Origin: Pinus tabuliformis
Lineage: Eukaryota; Streptophyta; Pinopsida; Pinales; Pinaceae
Reading direction: 5' to 3'
Length of the DNA stretch: 64,000 bases
Assembly (NCBI GenBank): GCA_031772625.1
Contig: CM062816.1
Location: 826,566,556 to 826,630,555, forward strand
Part shown: positions 33,600 through 46,266 of the stretch, in pieces
Position numbering within the stretch: position 1 is the stretch's first letter
Layout: the number at the start of each line of letters is the position of its first letter
The notes under the pieces: generated by a model
Database searches by the model: none
Told to the model about the DNA's origin: nothing
The model's input: the letters and a program-made list of their open reading frames with translations, nothing else
Program-made: the position numbers and the translations under genes

Positions 33600-36500
33600 T
33601 GTTCATAATTAGAAAAAAAGAAGTACAAAGAAAGAAAATAAATAAAAAGAACTTATGCACCTAGGTTATGAGCAACGCAGTATACTGCTACAAATTTCTT
33701 GCAAGTATATTGTTGTAGAGTTATTGTCGGTGTAATGTTGCAAACCATATAGTATATATTTGACTAGATAAGAGTTCATGAGACTACAAATATTCATTAT
33801 AAATAAAATTGGCTACAAACATTCATTACAAATAAAATTAAGTCATTGTAAAGATTCTATGCAGATAAGAGTCCACAAATATTCACTACAGATGGATATA
33901 TTATTTCCTGTATGTATAACCAAAAAATCTCCATAGATAATATTTACAATTACTCATTGCAAATAAAATTGATTCACCATGGATAATCTCCATAATTCAC
34001 TACAAATCAAATACTCATCACAAATAAAACTAATTCATTGCAGATAAGTCTGCACAAATATTTACCACAAATAAATATATTATATTTTATATATTTGCTT
34101 AAAAAATCATCATAAATGTTTATGTTACCTCAAATATCAAATAAAATTCTCTCACACACATAAATAATTAAAAAATCAAAATAAATTAGAAAAATAAAAT
34201 AAATAATGTTTAAAATAATTATGTTAATTTAAAAATAAATAAATAAATCTAAATTGTTATTTATTTTTAATTTTTTTTATGATAGCTTTTAAATTGTTTT
34301 ATTTTATTTTACTTTATGATAAAAAAACTAAAATCATTTTTTTCAATTTTATTATTTAAAATATGTTTTTTTCTAATAATAATAATAATTATTATTATTA
34401 TGTTTTTTGTAATAGATTTTAGATTATTATTTTTTTTCCAGAAAACTTATTTATAGTCTTTGCCCTAATTTATTTTTATTCAATATATTTTTTTAAAGTT
34501 TTTGTTGCATTGAGATAAGAAATACTTACATTAGAGATGCTAAAACTATTGTGTTTAGCTTGTCATCTTGGAAACCAGACTAGAGACAGTAAAGCAAAGA
34601 GTTAATAACCAATATAAATGATTGTAACACATTGTCTGAGACTAGAAAATGCCAAAAAAAGTTGTTGCCCACCATGGGGGAAATCAACAACAATAGGAAA
34701 AATGAGCAGCGTTTAGGGACTACATACTATGAGGAAACAATAAAAATAGATTAAATAGATACTTAAAGAGAAACCTATCAATAGCCCCATGCTGGAAAAG
34801 AAAGAATTGAAATGAAAATATAGGGAAACTGAGCATCAAGATGACAACGAAGTATTAAGGTTGATGGGTTGTTCCCCATACTTGCATGGAAAAAGAATTG
34901 GAGATCTAGGCGGAGAACCCGTCTCGAGCCTAGCTAGCCATCCTTCCACGTCCAACATGAAATCTTTGAGCTTATAGAGCTCGTGCATGAGATTGACCCA
35001 AGACTATCTCCTATCAACTAAAATTTTTCCTAGCAACAACTTTACATACCAATACAAATCAACAATATGCAGATAGTGGTTTTTGCCATTATGTGAATTA
35101 CCTATATCTAAAACCTAAGATGCAATGGAAGCCATGACGTTTGAATCTAGTGTGACCTGACTTTCATGGAAAATTTCTTCCTCCACAAGACATATTTCCT
35201 CCTAAATGTCTGGAGGCATGCTAGCATGGAAGCTATAGGCTGAGGACTCTGCTTATAAGTGAGCTTGAGATCCCCTTGAAGTGCCACGACTGTTATTTTA
35301 TCATCACCAACAAGCTTGCTAATGAGTCATGGATTTGAAGGCGGAAAGACATCACAAGAACCAGGACAGAGATGGGAGGGGAGCTGCATAAGACAACCAT
35401 GAAAGAGAGAGGCCATGATAATTTCCTAGGCAAGTTGCATCTATGCCGTGCTTAGGACCAAACCTTCTCCATAAAAAAGGCCAACAATGGGGGAGGAAAA
35501 CTCAACGATGCAAATGGGAGGAAACCCACCCAAGCAACTAGACGAGAGTGCAAGCGCATGGTGTGCAAGGCCAGTAGCAGGGGAAGACGATGGAGGAGAT
35601 AGAGCTCAATCTAGTGGCCGAGGATGATAAACATAATGAAGAACTCCTTATTCCTGCGGACATGCTTGGAGGTGGTGGCATGCATAGGGGATGACAAAGG
35701 GAGGGCGTGTCAAATCCTAGGCACATTAAATTCACTACATATCATCCCCATTGGGGTAACTTTTTAATGTAAATTACTAAAAAATTAATCATTAATAAAA
35801 AAGGAATTTAGGTAATAAAACTTTTAAATTTAAATTTTATTTTATGTTTTTTTTACTTTTGAGAGTACCTAGTTGTCAAGGTCATAATTTCAATTAATTT
35901 GTAATTTTAACCCTAATATAAAATAAAATAAAATAAAATAAAAAATTAGACAATTGAAAAACACTCGAATATATGAAAAATTGTTGATACTTTGTAGATA
36001 AGAAGATTTAAATTATCAAAATAACACCCAAAAAAAGAGTTGCTACCAATAGCACCACTTTTTGAAAAGAAGGTAAAAATCAACAAAACTTGACTTGTGA
36101 CCTCTAAAAGAGCAAGAGATTGGTAATGTTCTTATTAAATTGATAACTATGTTTACCATGTACAACACAACTTCATCTTTATTATATGTGACAATCCCAA
36201 AGACAAAAAAATGTTCCCTAGTCACTTGGTTAGAAATAGGTATAATGATAAATAATTTATAAAATGAAGAAGAGAAATGTTATGCTTTGACTCTCAAAAT
36301 CATGTATAATGATATAAAAGGTTTTTAAATTGGTCCAAGTAGCCTTTTAGAGCCAGGAATATTCATTATTTGTTCATGTGAGTTTTTTAAAGGGGAATTT
36401 ACTTAGAGTTACCACCTTGATACCTTATTTATTACTCCTTTGTTATATTTTTCTTAATCATTTTCTTTGGATATGCATTTTAACACAAGGCTTTGGGATT

Positions 36501-37229
36501 AATCATTTTAAAACTTTTATCTTTTCGCCTCTAGTTCGTTTTGGCTTTACTTTATTTAAATTTGGCTTACATTGCTTTCAATTTCTTTATTTAGACCGGG
36601 CTGAATGACATTTGATAAGTCAAACATAAGTGGGTATAATATCTTTTTTATGGATAAGATGGGAGTAAAAAGGAAATGATGAAATTTTTTAGATATGGTT
36701 AGATATGCGGTACACTACTCAATTATATCACCAATAGTAGTATTTGGCCTAAGTCACCACAATACTTATCCATGGACAATTATATCTCATGGTACATGAA
36801 AAAATATATTTATTTTTAAGACATGTTATTAGACCATACAAAAAGTTTATCACTTCGACAACTAGTTAATAAACCACATGTCTAAGAAAGAACCCACACA
36901 TGAACTCATAGCAAATAAACTGAAAAGATTATGCATATTAGTTGATATAACATGGTAAGGTCATCTAATAGGGCTTTCCAACAGGCTGGATGATCATATA
37001 TTTGATGCAAGAACTAGAAGAACAAGTTTGATTCGAGAAATAGGAGCATGAGAGTTGATCCGGGTATAGCATCATAGCGCCGTAATGGGTGATATGGAAG
37101 TAGTTACCATTGAGATAACAACCTGGATTAACCCATTGGAATTTGATGAAAAAGGTTCCACTCAGATCCAACTAGAAGCAATATTGGGCACTATAGAGGG
37201 CCAGTTGTGCTAGGGCACAATTAGGGAAA
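33600..37229. other. No recognised gene; AT-rich and low-complexity
   Basis: 33750-34090 holds degenerate repeats of ACAAATATTCATTACAAATAAA type. 34090-34480 is almost pure A/T with a self-complementary AATAAT/ATTATT run at 34377-34402. 35921-35945 is an (AAAAT)n run. 34500-35760 and 35990-37229 show only short ORFs with no motif. Confidence 0.6.
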
Positions 37230-37990
37230 TATTGATCTGGTGGAAAAGATATGCAGGCGGAATATGCCACATGGGAACCCACAATGGTTCGGTTGTAACA
37301 AAAATTGTCCGGAAATTTTTTGTTGAGTTCGAAGATGAAGCTCATTACTGTCACGAATATGCTCAAGAGAATCCTCTCGTTAGTTCCTGTGAACTGCCAT
37401 CCAATTGCAGATCAGGTGAGCACCAAGGAATACAACAGAAATAATGTTTTGGCTCAAGCACTCTTGCAGGGCCGAAGACTATCCCTTCTCTCAAAGTTTT
37501 GATTGAAAACATTCTCCAGCATTGTGTTCCAAGATTGCAGAAATTCGAAGATGTCTCTACCAGCACTTGTTCGCAGGCCGCAACCCTACAACAGTAAGGT
37601 TTCGTTGCTCTTTCTCAAGGAAATGAAGGAATTAATGAAGACTATGATGACACCATTGCACAAAATATTAGTAATGATGAGAATATCAGTGATTTGAGGA
37701 TTGATATATGTGATTTTGATGGTGATATTTTGGGCTGCCCCATTAAAGATAACGTTACAAGTCTGAATCCTTGTAGAGAATCCAAGGAATGCAGCATGGC
37801 TGGTCTAACTGAAGAGGGTACTGCAGATCTAAAGAGAAATACTACAGCAGCCCTGATATATACCTAGATTTGGATTCTTTCCTCGAACAAAACACAGGCA
37901 AGTCATATATGTTGTTTTTAAATAATCACCAAAAGGAGAAAAAGCCTAAATTTGACCCTCCCACAAGTTCTGATGTTGTTGAAAGCATGA
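37230..37990 (+). pseudogene. Decayed coding region, family not recognised
   Basis: One frame reads continuously protein-like through two stops (37442, about 37586) and to about 37865: GICHMGTHNGSVVTKIVRKF, VEFEDEAHYCHEYAQENP, PSLKVLIENILQHCVPRLQ, DENISDLRIDICDFDGDILG. A shift then continues with DIYLDLDSFLEQNTGKSYM and KPKFDPPTSSDVV. Codon texture is like a host gene, unlike the surrounding TE debris. I cannot assign a family; acidic composition and lack of membrane segments are all that can be said. Confidence 0.4.
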
Positions 37991-38430
37991 TTCCTATGCC
38001 TTAATGGCAAAGAACGAACAATCCGATGAACATGACAGAACTGGACAAGAATTTTTGCATGAGCCTAATCATTGCACTGATGCCAGAAAGATATGTGCCT
38101 TTGATTTTGAAAGCGCTGAAATCATCGCCCTGTCACTAGAATGAAAGAAGCAAAAACCTTATGCTATGGATTTCGAAGACCTTATATGATACTAAGGAGA
38201 GGATGAAAGCATGATTCCTATGCCTTAATGGCAAAGAACGAACAATCCGATGAACATGACAGAACTGGACAAGAATTTTTGCATGAGCCTAATCATTGCA
38301 CTGATGCCAGAAAGATATGTGCCTTTGATTTTGAAAGCGCTGAAATCATCGCCCTGTCACTAGAATGAAAGAAGCAAAAACCTTATGCTATGGATTTCGA
38401 AGACCTTATATGATACTAAGGAGAGGATGA
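37981..38430. repeat. Perfect 223-bp tandem duplication
   Basis: GAAAGCATGATTCCTATGCC starts at 37981 and again at 38204, and the two copies agree base for base to GGAGAGGATGA (38207 and 38430). This part of the decayed coding region is therefore very recently duplicated, or the assembly has repeated it. Confidence 0.95.
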
Positions 38431-38840
38431 ATATGATGATCATGGTGTTGTCGATATGCTTATTGAAGAGCATAATGCACTGAATGAACCCTGGAAAGCA
38501 ACAAAAGGGTAAGCTAGCGGTGAAGCATTTGTTTCAAATTTCATAAACCATCCCTATTTGAAGAATTGGCCTGGATTGATCAGTTACAGAGAAGGCTGGA
38601 ACAAAATTGAGTGGCAAGGGAGATTGCCAAAATTGAGTAGCGAAGGAGGTTACCGAAGCCAGGGAGAAATTGAGGCTGGAATTCGGATTTACTGTGAAAG
38701 ATACAAAGGGTGGAATGAAACTGAAGGTATCATGGATCGGAAAGTCACAAGCTGGACCAGATACAGAGTGCCAGAGGTCTCAGTGATGGCCCTGCAATGC
38801 TCCATATGTAGGTAATTTTCACTGCGGGCAGAGTTACTGA
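38431..38840. other. Weakly coding-like, no recognised gene
   Basis: An 85-codon ORF at 38558-38815 has repeated IEW/GRLPKLSSEG-like wording but no known motif. It is bounded on the right by the TRIM element. Confidence 0.35.
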
Positions 38841-39131
38841 TGTGGAGGTTTGCCGTTACACCAAAACCCGCAGGTGTTGGTAAACGTTACAAACCAGTAA
38901 CTAGGATCCCTAGGGTGGAAATTACGGATTCTATAGAGGTGCGATGATTCTTCCAACACCCCCCCTCAAACGCAACTCGGGGGAATTGAACCTGGGTCCA
39001 AGCTCTGATACCATGTGGAGGTTTGCCATTACACCAAAACCCGTGGTTGTTGGTAAACGTTACAAACCAATAACTAGGATCCCCAGGGTGAAAATTACAG
39101 ATTCTATAGAGGTGGGGTGATTCTTCCAACA
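38841..39131 (-). mobile_element. TRIM: complete 291-bp miniature LTR element
   Basis: Minus orientation: 118-bp LTR (39131-39014; starts TGTTGGAAGA, ends CCTCCACA), then TGGTATCAGAGCTTGGACCC (tRNA-iMet primer site), about 55 bp of interior ending in a polypurine run GAGGGGGGG, and a second 118-bp LTR (38958-38841). It has no coding sequence and must be mobilised in trans. The LTR pair differs at about a dozen sites by eye. Base pairing to tRNA-iMet and the TGTTGG terminus match Copia elements such as the one beside it. Confidence 0.88.
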
Positions 39132-39540
39132 CCCCCCCCTCAAACGCAACTCGAGGGAATCGAACCGGGGTGATTCTTCCAACACCCCCCCCTCAAATGC
39201 AACTGGGGGGAATCGAACCTGGGTCCAAGCTCTAATACACCTCTATAGAATCTGTAATTTCCACCCTAGGGATCCTAGTTACTGGTTTGGAACGTTTACC
39301 AACACTTGCGGGTTTTGGTGTAATGACAAACCTCCACATGGTATCAGAGCCCACAGGTTGCTAGATAAAAGGCGCACCAGTGCTTTATTTCACATGGTAT
39401 CAGAGCTTGGACCCAAGTTCGATTCCCCCGAGTTGCGTTTGAGGGAGGGTGTTGGAAGAATCACCGCACCTCTATAGAATCCGTAATTTCCACCCTGGAG
39501 ATCCTAGTTACTGGTTTGTAACGTTTACCAAAACCCGCAT
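39132..39540. mobile_element. Rearranged TRIM multimer in both orientations
   Basis: After the complete TRIM come a partial interior and LTR head (39132-39183), another interior (39184-39237, minus), then an inverted LTR (39238-39338, plus, lacking its first 18-20 bases). Then follow a primer site fused to Copia leader (39339-39394), a TRIM primer site with interior and polypurine tract (39395-39449), and a partial LTR (39450-39540) that runs into Copia LTR sequence. The switch points lie at or beside primer-binding sites. Confidence 0.8.
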
Positions 39541-39667
39541 AGATGAATCTAGCTAGTAAAGGTTGAACACACAACTTTGCAGAGCAAAAACACTAAAAGA
39601 AAATCGAAAGAACAAAAGAATTATTCATTAGAAAATAGGTTACAATGCTCATGATATAGCATTAACA
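39541..39667 (-). mobile_element. Copia LTR fragment (left)
   Basis: AGATGAATCTAGCTAGTAAA to GATATAGCATT matches bases 25-150 of the complete LTR at 46281-46742 and lies in the same orientation as it. It is joined directly to AACA and a primer-binding site. Relative to the right-hand gag-pol it is placed and oriented as the 3' LTR. Confidence 0.8.
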
Positions 39668-39681
39668 TGGTATCAAAGCCC
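39668..39681 (+). promoter_or_regulatory. Copia primer-binding site (left arm)
   Basis: TGGTATCAAAGCCC, one change from the tRNA-iMet complement, 92 bp before the gag start of the left copy. Confidence 0.85.
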
Positions 39682-39759
39682 ACAAGTTGCTAGATAAAAG
39701 GCACATCAGTACTTTATTTTGCAGGTATTACAGCTTGGAGATCGAAGATCAACAGAAAA

Positions 39760-40660
39760 ATGGAGTTTCCCAAAGCATCGACCCTAACACCGTACAACTA
39801 TCACGAATGGAAGGACCAAATGGCTCGATATCTTCATCAAAAAGGGTTGTACATGATTACCATGGCTGCAGAAGTGGAACCCACTTCAGCCATAGAGAAA
39901 TCCAAGTACCTCAACCGCATGGATGAGGCCCATGGATCCATATGCATGTGCATCTCTCCAGAGTTGCAGTTTCATCTATCTACCTGCAATACTCCCAATG
40001 AGATTTGGAAAAAGGTTGAAGAACTCTATGGGAAACAGGATGAGATGAAAGGACATCTGCTCGAAGTGGAGCTGTTGTCATTGGATCCACAGAACTATTA
40101 CTGAATTCAAGACTTCTTCACCAAATATAATGATCTATTGATGTAACTCAAGGGTTGTGGAACTGACAAATCCAAGGAGGAGAGTCACCAAGTTCTCTCT
40201 ATTTTGTCAAAGCTCGGACCAGAATACTCCGTCTTTGTGTCTACATTTCATTCAGTAAGGCTCGCAACAGGTAAATCCTACACTATGCCTTCTCTCAAAG
40301 AGTTCATGGAGTCCCTTACATTTGAGCAAGATAAACTCATTGGCATGGGGAAAATCAAACCTCCAAAAGCGCATGCACTTGCTGTACATGATGGCATCCA
40401 CAAAAAAAATCACAGATTTGATTCAAATCAGAAAAATTAGTAGCAAAAAGACAAGGGAAAAGCGCATTCCCATCCAAAGAAGGAAAGGTACACCAAGCCC
40501 TTCAATGACTCCTCCGGCTCCAGAAATGAGAAAGGGAAGAAAGGAGACAAATGCACCTAATGTCACCGAGGATTCCATCCAGAATCCTCCTGCATGAAGA
40601 AACAAATTGACCAAATGGCAAAAATCCTTCAGAAGCACAACCTTGGGGACCACATCTTTC
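39760..40660 (+). mobile_element. Copia gag, left (plus-strand) copy, broken
   Basis: ATG 39760 starts MEFPKASTLTPYNYHEWKDQ. Then come YLNRMDEAHGSICMC, STCNTPNEIWKKVEELYGKQ and FVSTFHSVRLATGKSYTM, the gag (UBN2-like) core. Stops occur at 40102, near 40145 and at 40438. The zinc knuckle near 40555-40600 reads CT-stop-CHRGFHPESSC, so its second position is a stop codon. In the right-hand copy the same knuckle is whole. Confidence 0.9.
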
Positions 40661-40689
40661 AAGGCGCCAAAAAAAACTGAGGATCCACC

Positions 40690-42932
40690 ACACGGGAAAG
40701 GTAAAAATTTTCATGCTTTAGTTGCAATTAATTCTTCCCCTAATGCATGGATTATAGATTCTGGTGCATCACATCATATGGCTGCTGCAAAGGAAGTCTA
40801 TTCCTCTTTGGATGCATGCAAAGGACTTTCCATCTTCATGGGAGATGACTCACCTATTGAGGTCACCAGAAAAGGTAGAGTGGAAATTTTACATGGAAGC
40901 TTTGAAGATTTGCTTCATGTTCCAAAACTTTCGGTAAACGTACTTTTAGTTTATCAGATCACTCATTCCGGCACCGGAAAGAGAGTGGAATTCACTCCAG
41001 ATGCAATGAACATATATGACCTACATAGTAGCTCCAAAATTGCAACCGATGAGTTAAACAATGGAGCGAGACTATATACATTTTCTGAATTTATTGAATC
41101 TGAATCCTCCTTATTGCTTACACATGCTGATGATAGTAGGCTTTGGCACGAGAGGTTTGGTCACTTAAATTACAGGTATATGCAGCAGCTAAGCAAGCAT
41201 GAGATGGTGGAAGGCTTGCCAAATATCAGTTTCTCCAAAGGAGTTTGTGAAGGGTGTGTCCTTGGCAAACATCCTAGAGAAAAGTTTGACACCGGCAAGA
41301 CTCACAGAGCATCCTCTCCTCCAGATCTAATCCATAGTGATCTCATGGGGCCTTTTCCTCATCCTTCCATCAACAAAGCAAGGTATGTGCTTACATTTAT
41401 TGATGATTTCTCACGGTATACTTGGGTGTATCTTCTCAGAGACAAATCTAAAGTTTTTGCGCACTTTGAAGATTTCAAAACACTAGTTGAGACATAGTCA
41501 GAAAGAAAAATCAAAACCCTCCGTACAAACAATGGGGGGGAATATGTTAACATGGCACTTCAGAACCTTTGCCTTGAGTCTGGCATACAGTTGCAGTACA
41601 CAATTCCATACACTCCGCCGCAGAACGGAGTTGCTGAGAGAAAGAACCGATCTCTCAAAGAGATGGCTTCCTACATGTTGCATGCTAAGTCATTGCCTCA
41701 TAAGCTATGGGCTGAAGCACTTAATTATGCTAACTACATCCAGAACAGATCTCCTCATAGGTTTGTCAAGGATCAGACCCCCTTTGAGGCTTGGAGCGGC
41801 ACTAAACCAGAGGTCACCCACTTCCGTGTTTTCAACTCCCGAGCATGGGCCAAGATCCCCTCTAAAAAGAGGAAAGCTCTTGATCCACAGAGCATTGAGT
41901 GCATCTTTGTTGGATACCCTGATGGTGGGAAGGGATACCGACTCCTGATTTCCTCTACGGACAAGCTCATCATTGAGTGAAGTGTCAAATTTGAGGAAAG
42001 TCTCTCGCATGCACCTCAATTGCAGCATGCAGACACGTTTTATCTACCTCATGTCCGAGATGATGACTTAGTACACTCAGATGCAAATACAGAGCATGCA
42101 GATGCCACGGTAGAGCATGCAAATGCAGAGACAGAGTCTTCAGATACAAATCCAGTGCATGCATATAATGATCCACATCCAAGCCCAGATCGGGCTTCTA
42201 GCAGTGAATCAACTCCCCCTGTCATAAATCAGATAACAAGGAGCTTACGAGAGATATATGCACAAGACCACCCAACTGTTAGAAATGGTCTTGTGGGGGA
42301 TAATTCTAGTCCGCGGAGGACTAGCTCAAAGTTTATTGAGCCTCCTCTTGCCCTCACTGCCACTGAACCAACGCCATCCTGGCATTGTCATTTGGTTCAG
42401 TCTTCTGATCCACAGTCTTATGCTGAGGTTGTTGGGTATCCATCGTGGGAGTCTGCCATGGAGGAGGAGTATAACTCCCTCCTCAAGAACCATACTTGGG
42501 ATCTGGTCCCCGTCCTTTAGGAAGGAAACTTGTCCAATACAAATGGGTCTACAGGACCAAGAATGCTGCAGATGGGAAAATCACCAGACAGAAAGCTAGT
42601 CTAGTAGCCAAAGGCTTCTAGCAAGTGCATGGCATTGATTATGATGACACCTTTGCTCTAGTAGCAAAGATGGATTCCATACGCCTTGCACTTGCCATTG
42701 CAGCTACCCAGGGGTGGGAAGTACATCAGATGGATGTGAAGAATGCCTTTCTTCACGGAGACCTATCTGAGGAGATCTACATGGAGCAGCCACATGGTTT
42801 CATTTAGGATTCATCTTTGGTCTACGAACTGAAGAAATCTCTCTACGGCCTTAAGCAGGCCCCGAGAGCTTGGTATTCGAAGATGGATTCTTTTCTCTCA
42901 TCACAAAACTTTGAAAGATGTAAGTCTGATCC
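40690..42932 (+). mobile_element. Copia pol, left copy: protease, integrase, N-terminal RT
   Basis: The protease motif is intact (WIIDSGASHHMAAAKEVY). A pre-integrase HHCC finger follows (RLWHERFGHLNYRYMQQLSK ... CEGCVLGKH). The integrase core keeps HSDLMGPF and VAERKNRSL, but the second catalytic Asp is Asn (LRTNNGGEY), and a TAG precedes it at about 41495. After a repeat-rich hinge (EHADATVEHANAE), RT begins VHQMDVKNAFLHGDLSEE and continues to YGLKQAPRAWY. It is cut at 42932 before the YVDD motif, where the opposite-strand copy begins. Confidence 0.9.
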
Positions 42933-45230
42933 ACTGCCAATGATCAAGAGATCATCCACATACAAAACTAAGATAAGAAGAGAATGATGTGTCCTAACCA
43001 TGTAAACATTCGGATTAGACTTACATCTTTCAAAGTTTTGTGATAAGAGAAAAGAATCCATCTTCGCATACCAAGCTCTCGGGGCCTACTTAAGGCTGTA
43101 GAGAGATTTTTTCAGTCTATAGACCAAAGATGAATCTTGAATGAAACCATGTGGTTGCTCCATGTAGATCTCCTCAGATAGGTCTTCGTGAAGAAAGGCA
43201 TTCTTCACATCCATCTGATGTACTTCCCACCCCTGGGTAACCGCAATAAAAAGTGCAAGGGTATGGAATCCATCTTTGCTGCTGGAGCAAAGCTCTCATC
43301 ATAATCAATGCCATCCACTTGCTGGAAGCCTTTGGCTACTAGCCTAGCTTTTTGTCTGGTGATTTGCCCATCTGCAGCACTCTTGGTCCTATAGACCCAT
43401 TTGCATCGGATAAGTTTCCTTCCTAAAGGAAGGGGGACTAGATCCCAGGTCTGGTTCTCGAGGAGGGAGTTATACTCCTCCTCCATGGCGGACTCCCAAG
43501 ATGGATGCCCAACAACCTCATCATAAGACTGCGGATCAGAAGACTGAACCAAATGACAATGCCAGGATGGTGTTGGTTCAGTGGCAGTGAGGGCAAGAAG
43601 AGGCTCAATAAACTCTGATCTAGTCCTCCACGGGTCAGAATTATCCCCCACAAGACCATTTCTAGCAGTTGGGTGGTCTTGTGCATATATCTCACGTAAG
43701 CTCGTTCTCTGATTTATGACAGGGGAAGTTGATTCACTGCTGGAAGCCCGACCTGGGCTTGGATGTGGATCATCATATGCATGCACTGGATTTGTATCTG
43801 AAGACTCTATCTCTGCATCTGCATGCTCTACCGCGACATCTGCATGCTCTATATCTGCATCTGAGTGTACTAAGTCATCATCTCGGACATGAGGTAGATA
43901 AAAGGTGTCTGCATGCTACAACTGAGGTGCATGTGAGAGACTTTCCTCAAATTTGACACTTCACTCAATGATGAGTTTGTCCGTAGAGGAAATCAGGAGT
44001 CGGTATCTCTTCACACCATCAGGGTATCCAATAAAGATGCACTCAATGCTCTGTGGATCAAGAGCTTTCCTCTTTTCAGAGGGGATCCTGGCCTATGCTG
44101 GGGAGCCAAAAACATGGAAGTGGGTGACCTCTGGTTTAGTGCCGCTCCAAGCCTCAAAGGGAGTCTGATCCTTGACAGACCTATGAGGAGATATGTTCTG
44201 GATGTAGTTAGCACAATTAAGTGCTTCATCCCATAGCTTATGAGGCAGTGACTTAGCATGCAACATGCAGGAAGCCATCTCTTTGAGAGATTGGTTCTTT
44301 CTCTCAGCAACTCTGTTCTGCTGCGGAGTGTATGGAACTGTGTACTGCAATTGTATGTCGGACTCAAGGCAAAGGTTCTAAAGTGTTGTGTTAACATATT
44401 CCCCCCCATTGTCCGTACGAAGGGCTTTGATTTTTATCTCTAACTGTGTCTCAACTAGTGCTTTGAAATCTTCAAAGTGCGCAAAAACTTCAGATTTGTC
44501 CCTGAGAAGATACACCCAAGTATACCGTGAGAAATCATCAATAAATGTAAGCACATACCTTGCTTTGTTGATGGAAGGATGAGGGAAAAGCCCCATGAGA
44601 TCACTATGGATCATATCTAGAGGAGAGGATGCTCTGTGAGTCTTGCTGGTGTCAAACTTTTCTCTAGGATGTTTGCCAATGACACACCCTTCACAAACTC
44701 CTTTGGAAAAACTGATATTTGGCAAGCCTTCCACCATCTATGCTTGCTTAGCTGCTGCATATACCTGTAATTTAAGTGACCAAACCTCTTGTGCCAAAGC
44801 CTACTACTATCATCAGCATGTGTAAGCAATAAGGAGGATTTAGATTCAATAAATTCAGAAAATGGATATAGTCTGGATCTATTGTTTACCTCATCGGTTG
44901 CAATTTTGGAGTTGCTATGTAGGTCATATATGTTCACTGCATCTGGAGTGAATTCCAAACTCTTTCCGATGCCGAAATGAGTGATCTGATAAACTGAAAG
45001 CAGGTTTACCGAAAGTTTTGGAATGTGAAGTACATCTTCAAAGCTTCCGTGTAGAAGTTCCACTCTACCTTTTCCGGTGACTTCAATAGGTGAGTCATCT
45101 CCCATGAGGATGGGAGGTCCTTTGCATGCATCCAAAGAGGAATAGACTTCTTTTGCAGCAGCCATATTATGTGATGCACAAAAATCTATAATCCATGCAT
45201 TAGGGGAAGAATTAGTTGCAACTAAAGCAT
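42933..45230 (-). mobile_element. Copia pol, right copy: protease to RT YVDD
   Basis: Minus strand. The protease has WIIDFCASHNMAAAKEVY, with the catalytic Asp-Ser-Gly altered to Asp-Phe-Cys. The integrase retains all three acidic positions in HSDLMGLF, LRTDNGGEY and RVAERKN. In RT, KWVYRTKSAADGQI, ARLVAKGFQQVDGIDYDESF and later LILVLYVDDLLIIGSG are present, so this copy reaches the polymerase active site. It ends at 42933 and lacks the rest of RT and RNase H. Frames change at about 44620-44740, near 43260 and elsewhere. Confidence 0.9.
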
Positions 45231-45342
45231 GAAAATTTTTACCTTTCCCGTGTGGTGGATCCTCAATTTTCTTCTTGGCGCCCTAAGGGGGGATGTGATC
45301 CCCAAGGTTTTGCTTCTGAAGGATTTCTGCCATTTGGTCAAT

Positions 45343-46188
45343 TTATTTCTTCATGCAGGAGGATTCTGGATGGAATCCTCGGTGACAGTAGGTGCATTTG
45401 TCTCCTTTCTTCCCTTTCTCATTTCTGGAGTCGGAGGAGTCATTGAAAGGCTTGGTGTACCCTTCCTTCTTTGGATGGGAATGCGCTTTTCTCTTATCTT
45501 TTTGCTGCTGATTTTTCTGATTTGAATCGGATCTGTGATTTTTATTGTGGCTGCCATCATGTACAGCAAGTGCATGCGCTTTTGGAGGTTTTATTTTCCC
45601 CATGCCAATGAGTTTATCTTGCTCAAAAGTAAGGGACTCCATGAACTCTTTGAGAGAAGGCATAGTGTAGGATTTACTTGTTGTGAACCTTACTGAATGA
45701 AATGTAGACACAAAGACGGAGTATTCTGGTCTGAGCTTTGACATAACAGAGAGAACTTGACGACTCTCCTTCTTGGATTTGTCAATTCCACAACCCTTGA
45801 GTTGCAACAATAGATCATTATATTTGGTGAAGAAGTCTTGAATTATGTCATAGTTCCGTGGATTCAATGAAAACAGCTCCACTTCGAGTAGATGTCCTTT
45901 CATCTCATCCTGTTTCTGGTAGATTTCTTCAACCTTTTTCCAAATCTCATTGGGAGTATTGCAAGTAGATAAATGAAATTGCAACTCTGAGGAGATGCAC
46001 ATGCATATGGATCTGTGGGCCTCATCCATGCGGTTGAGGTACTTGGATTTCTCTATGGCTGAAGTGGGTTCCACTTCTGCAACCATGGTAATCCTGTACA
46101 ACCCTTTTTAACGAAGGTATCGAGCCATTTGGTCCTTCCATTCGTGATAGTTGTACGATGTTAGGATCGATGCTTTGGGAAACTCCAT
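45343..46188 (-). mobile_element. Copia gag, right copy
   Basis: ATG at 46188; a CAA-to-TAA stop lies at about codon 30 (RYLR-stop-KGLY). From 46101 the frame is open for about 250 codons through YLNRMDEAHRSICMC, FTKYNDLLLQLKGCG and the intact zinc knuckle CTYCHRGFHPESSC (CX2CX4HX4C). It ends at a stop just after CMKK. Better preserved than the left copy. Confidence 0.9.
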
Positions 46189-46266
46189 TTTTCTGTTGAT
46201 CTTCGATCTCCAAGCTGTAATGCCTGTAAAATAAAGTACTGGTGTGCCTTTTATCTAGCAACCTGT

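Noticed and set aside
38959..39013. Sequence resembling a tRNA T arm (GAATTGAACCTGGGTCC)
   Set aside because: It is the TRIM interior beside its primer-binding site, not a tRNA gene.
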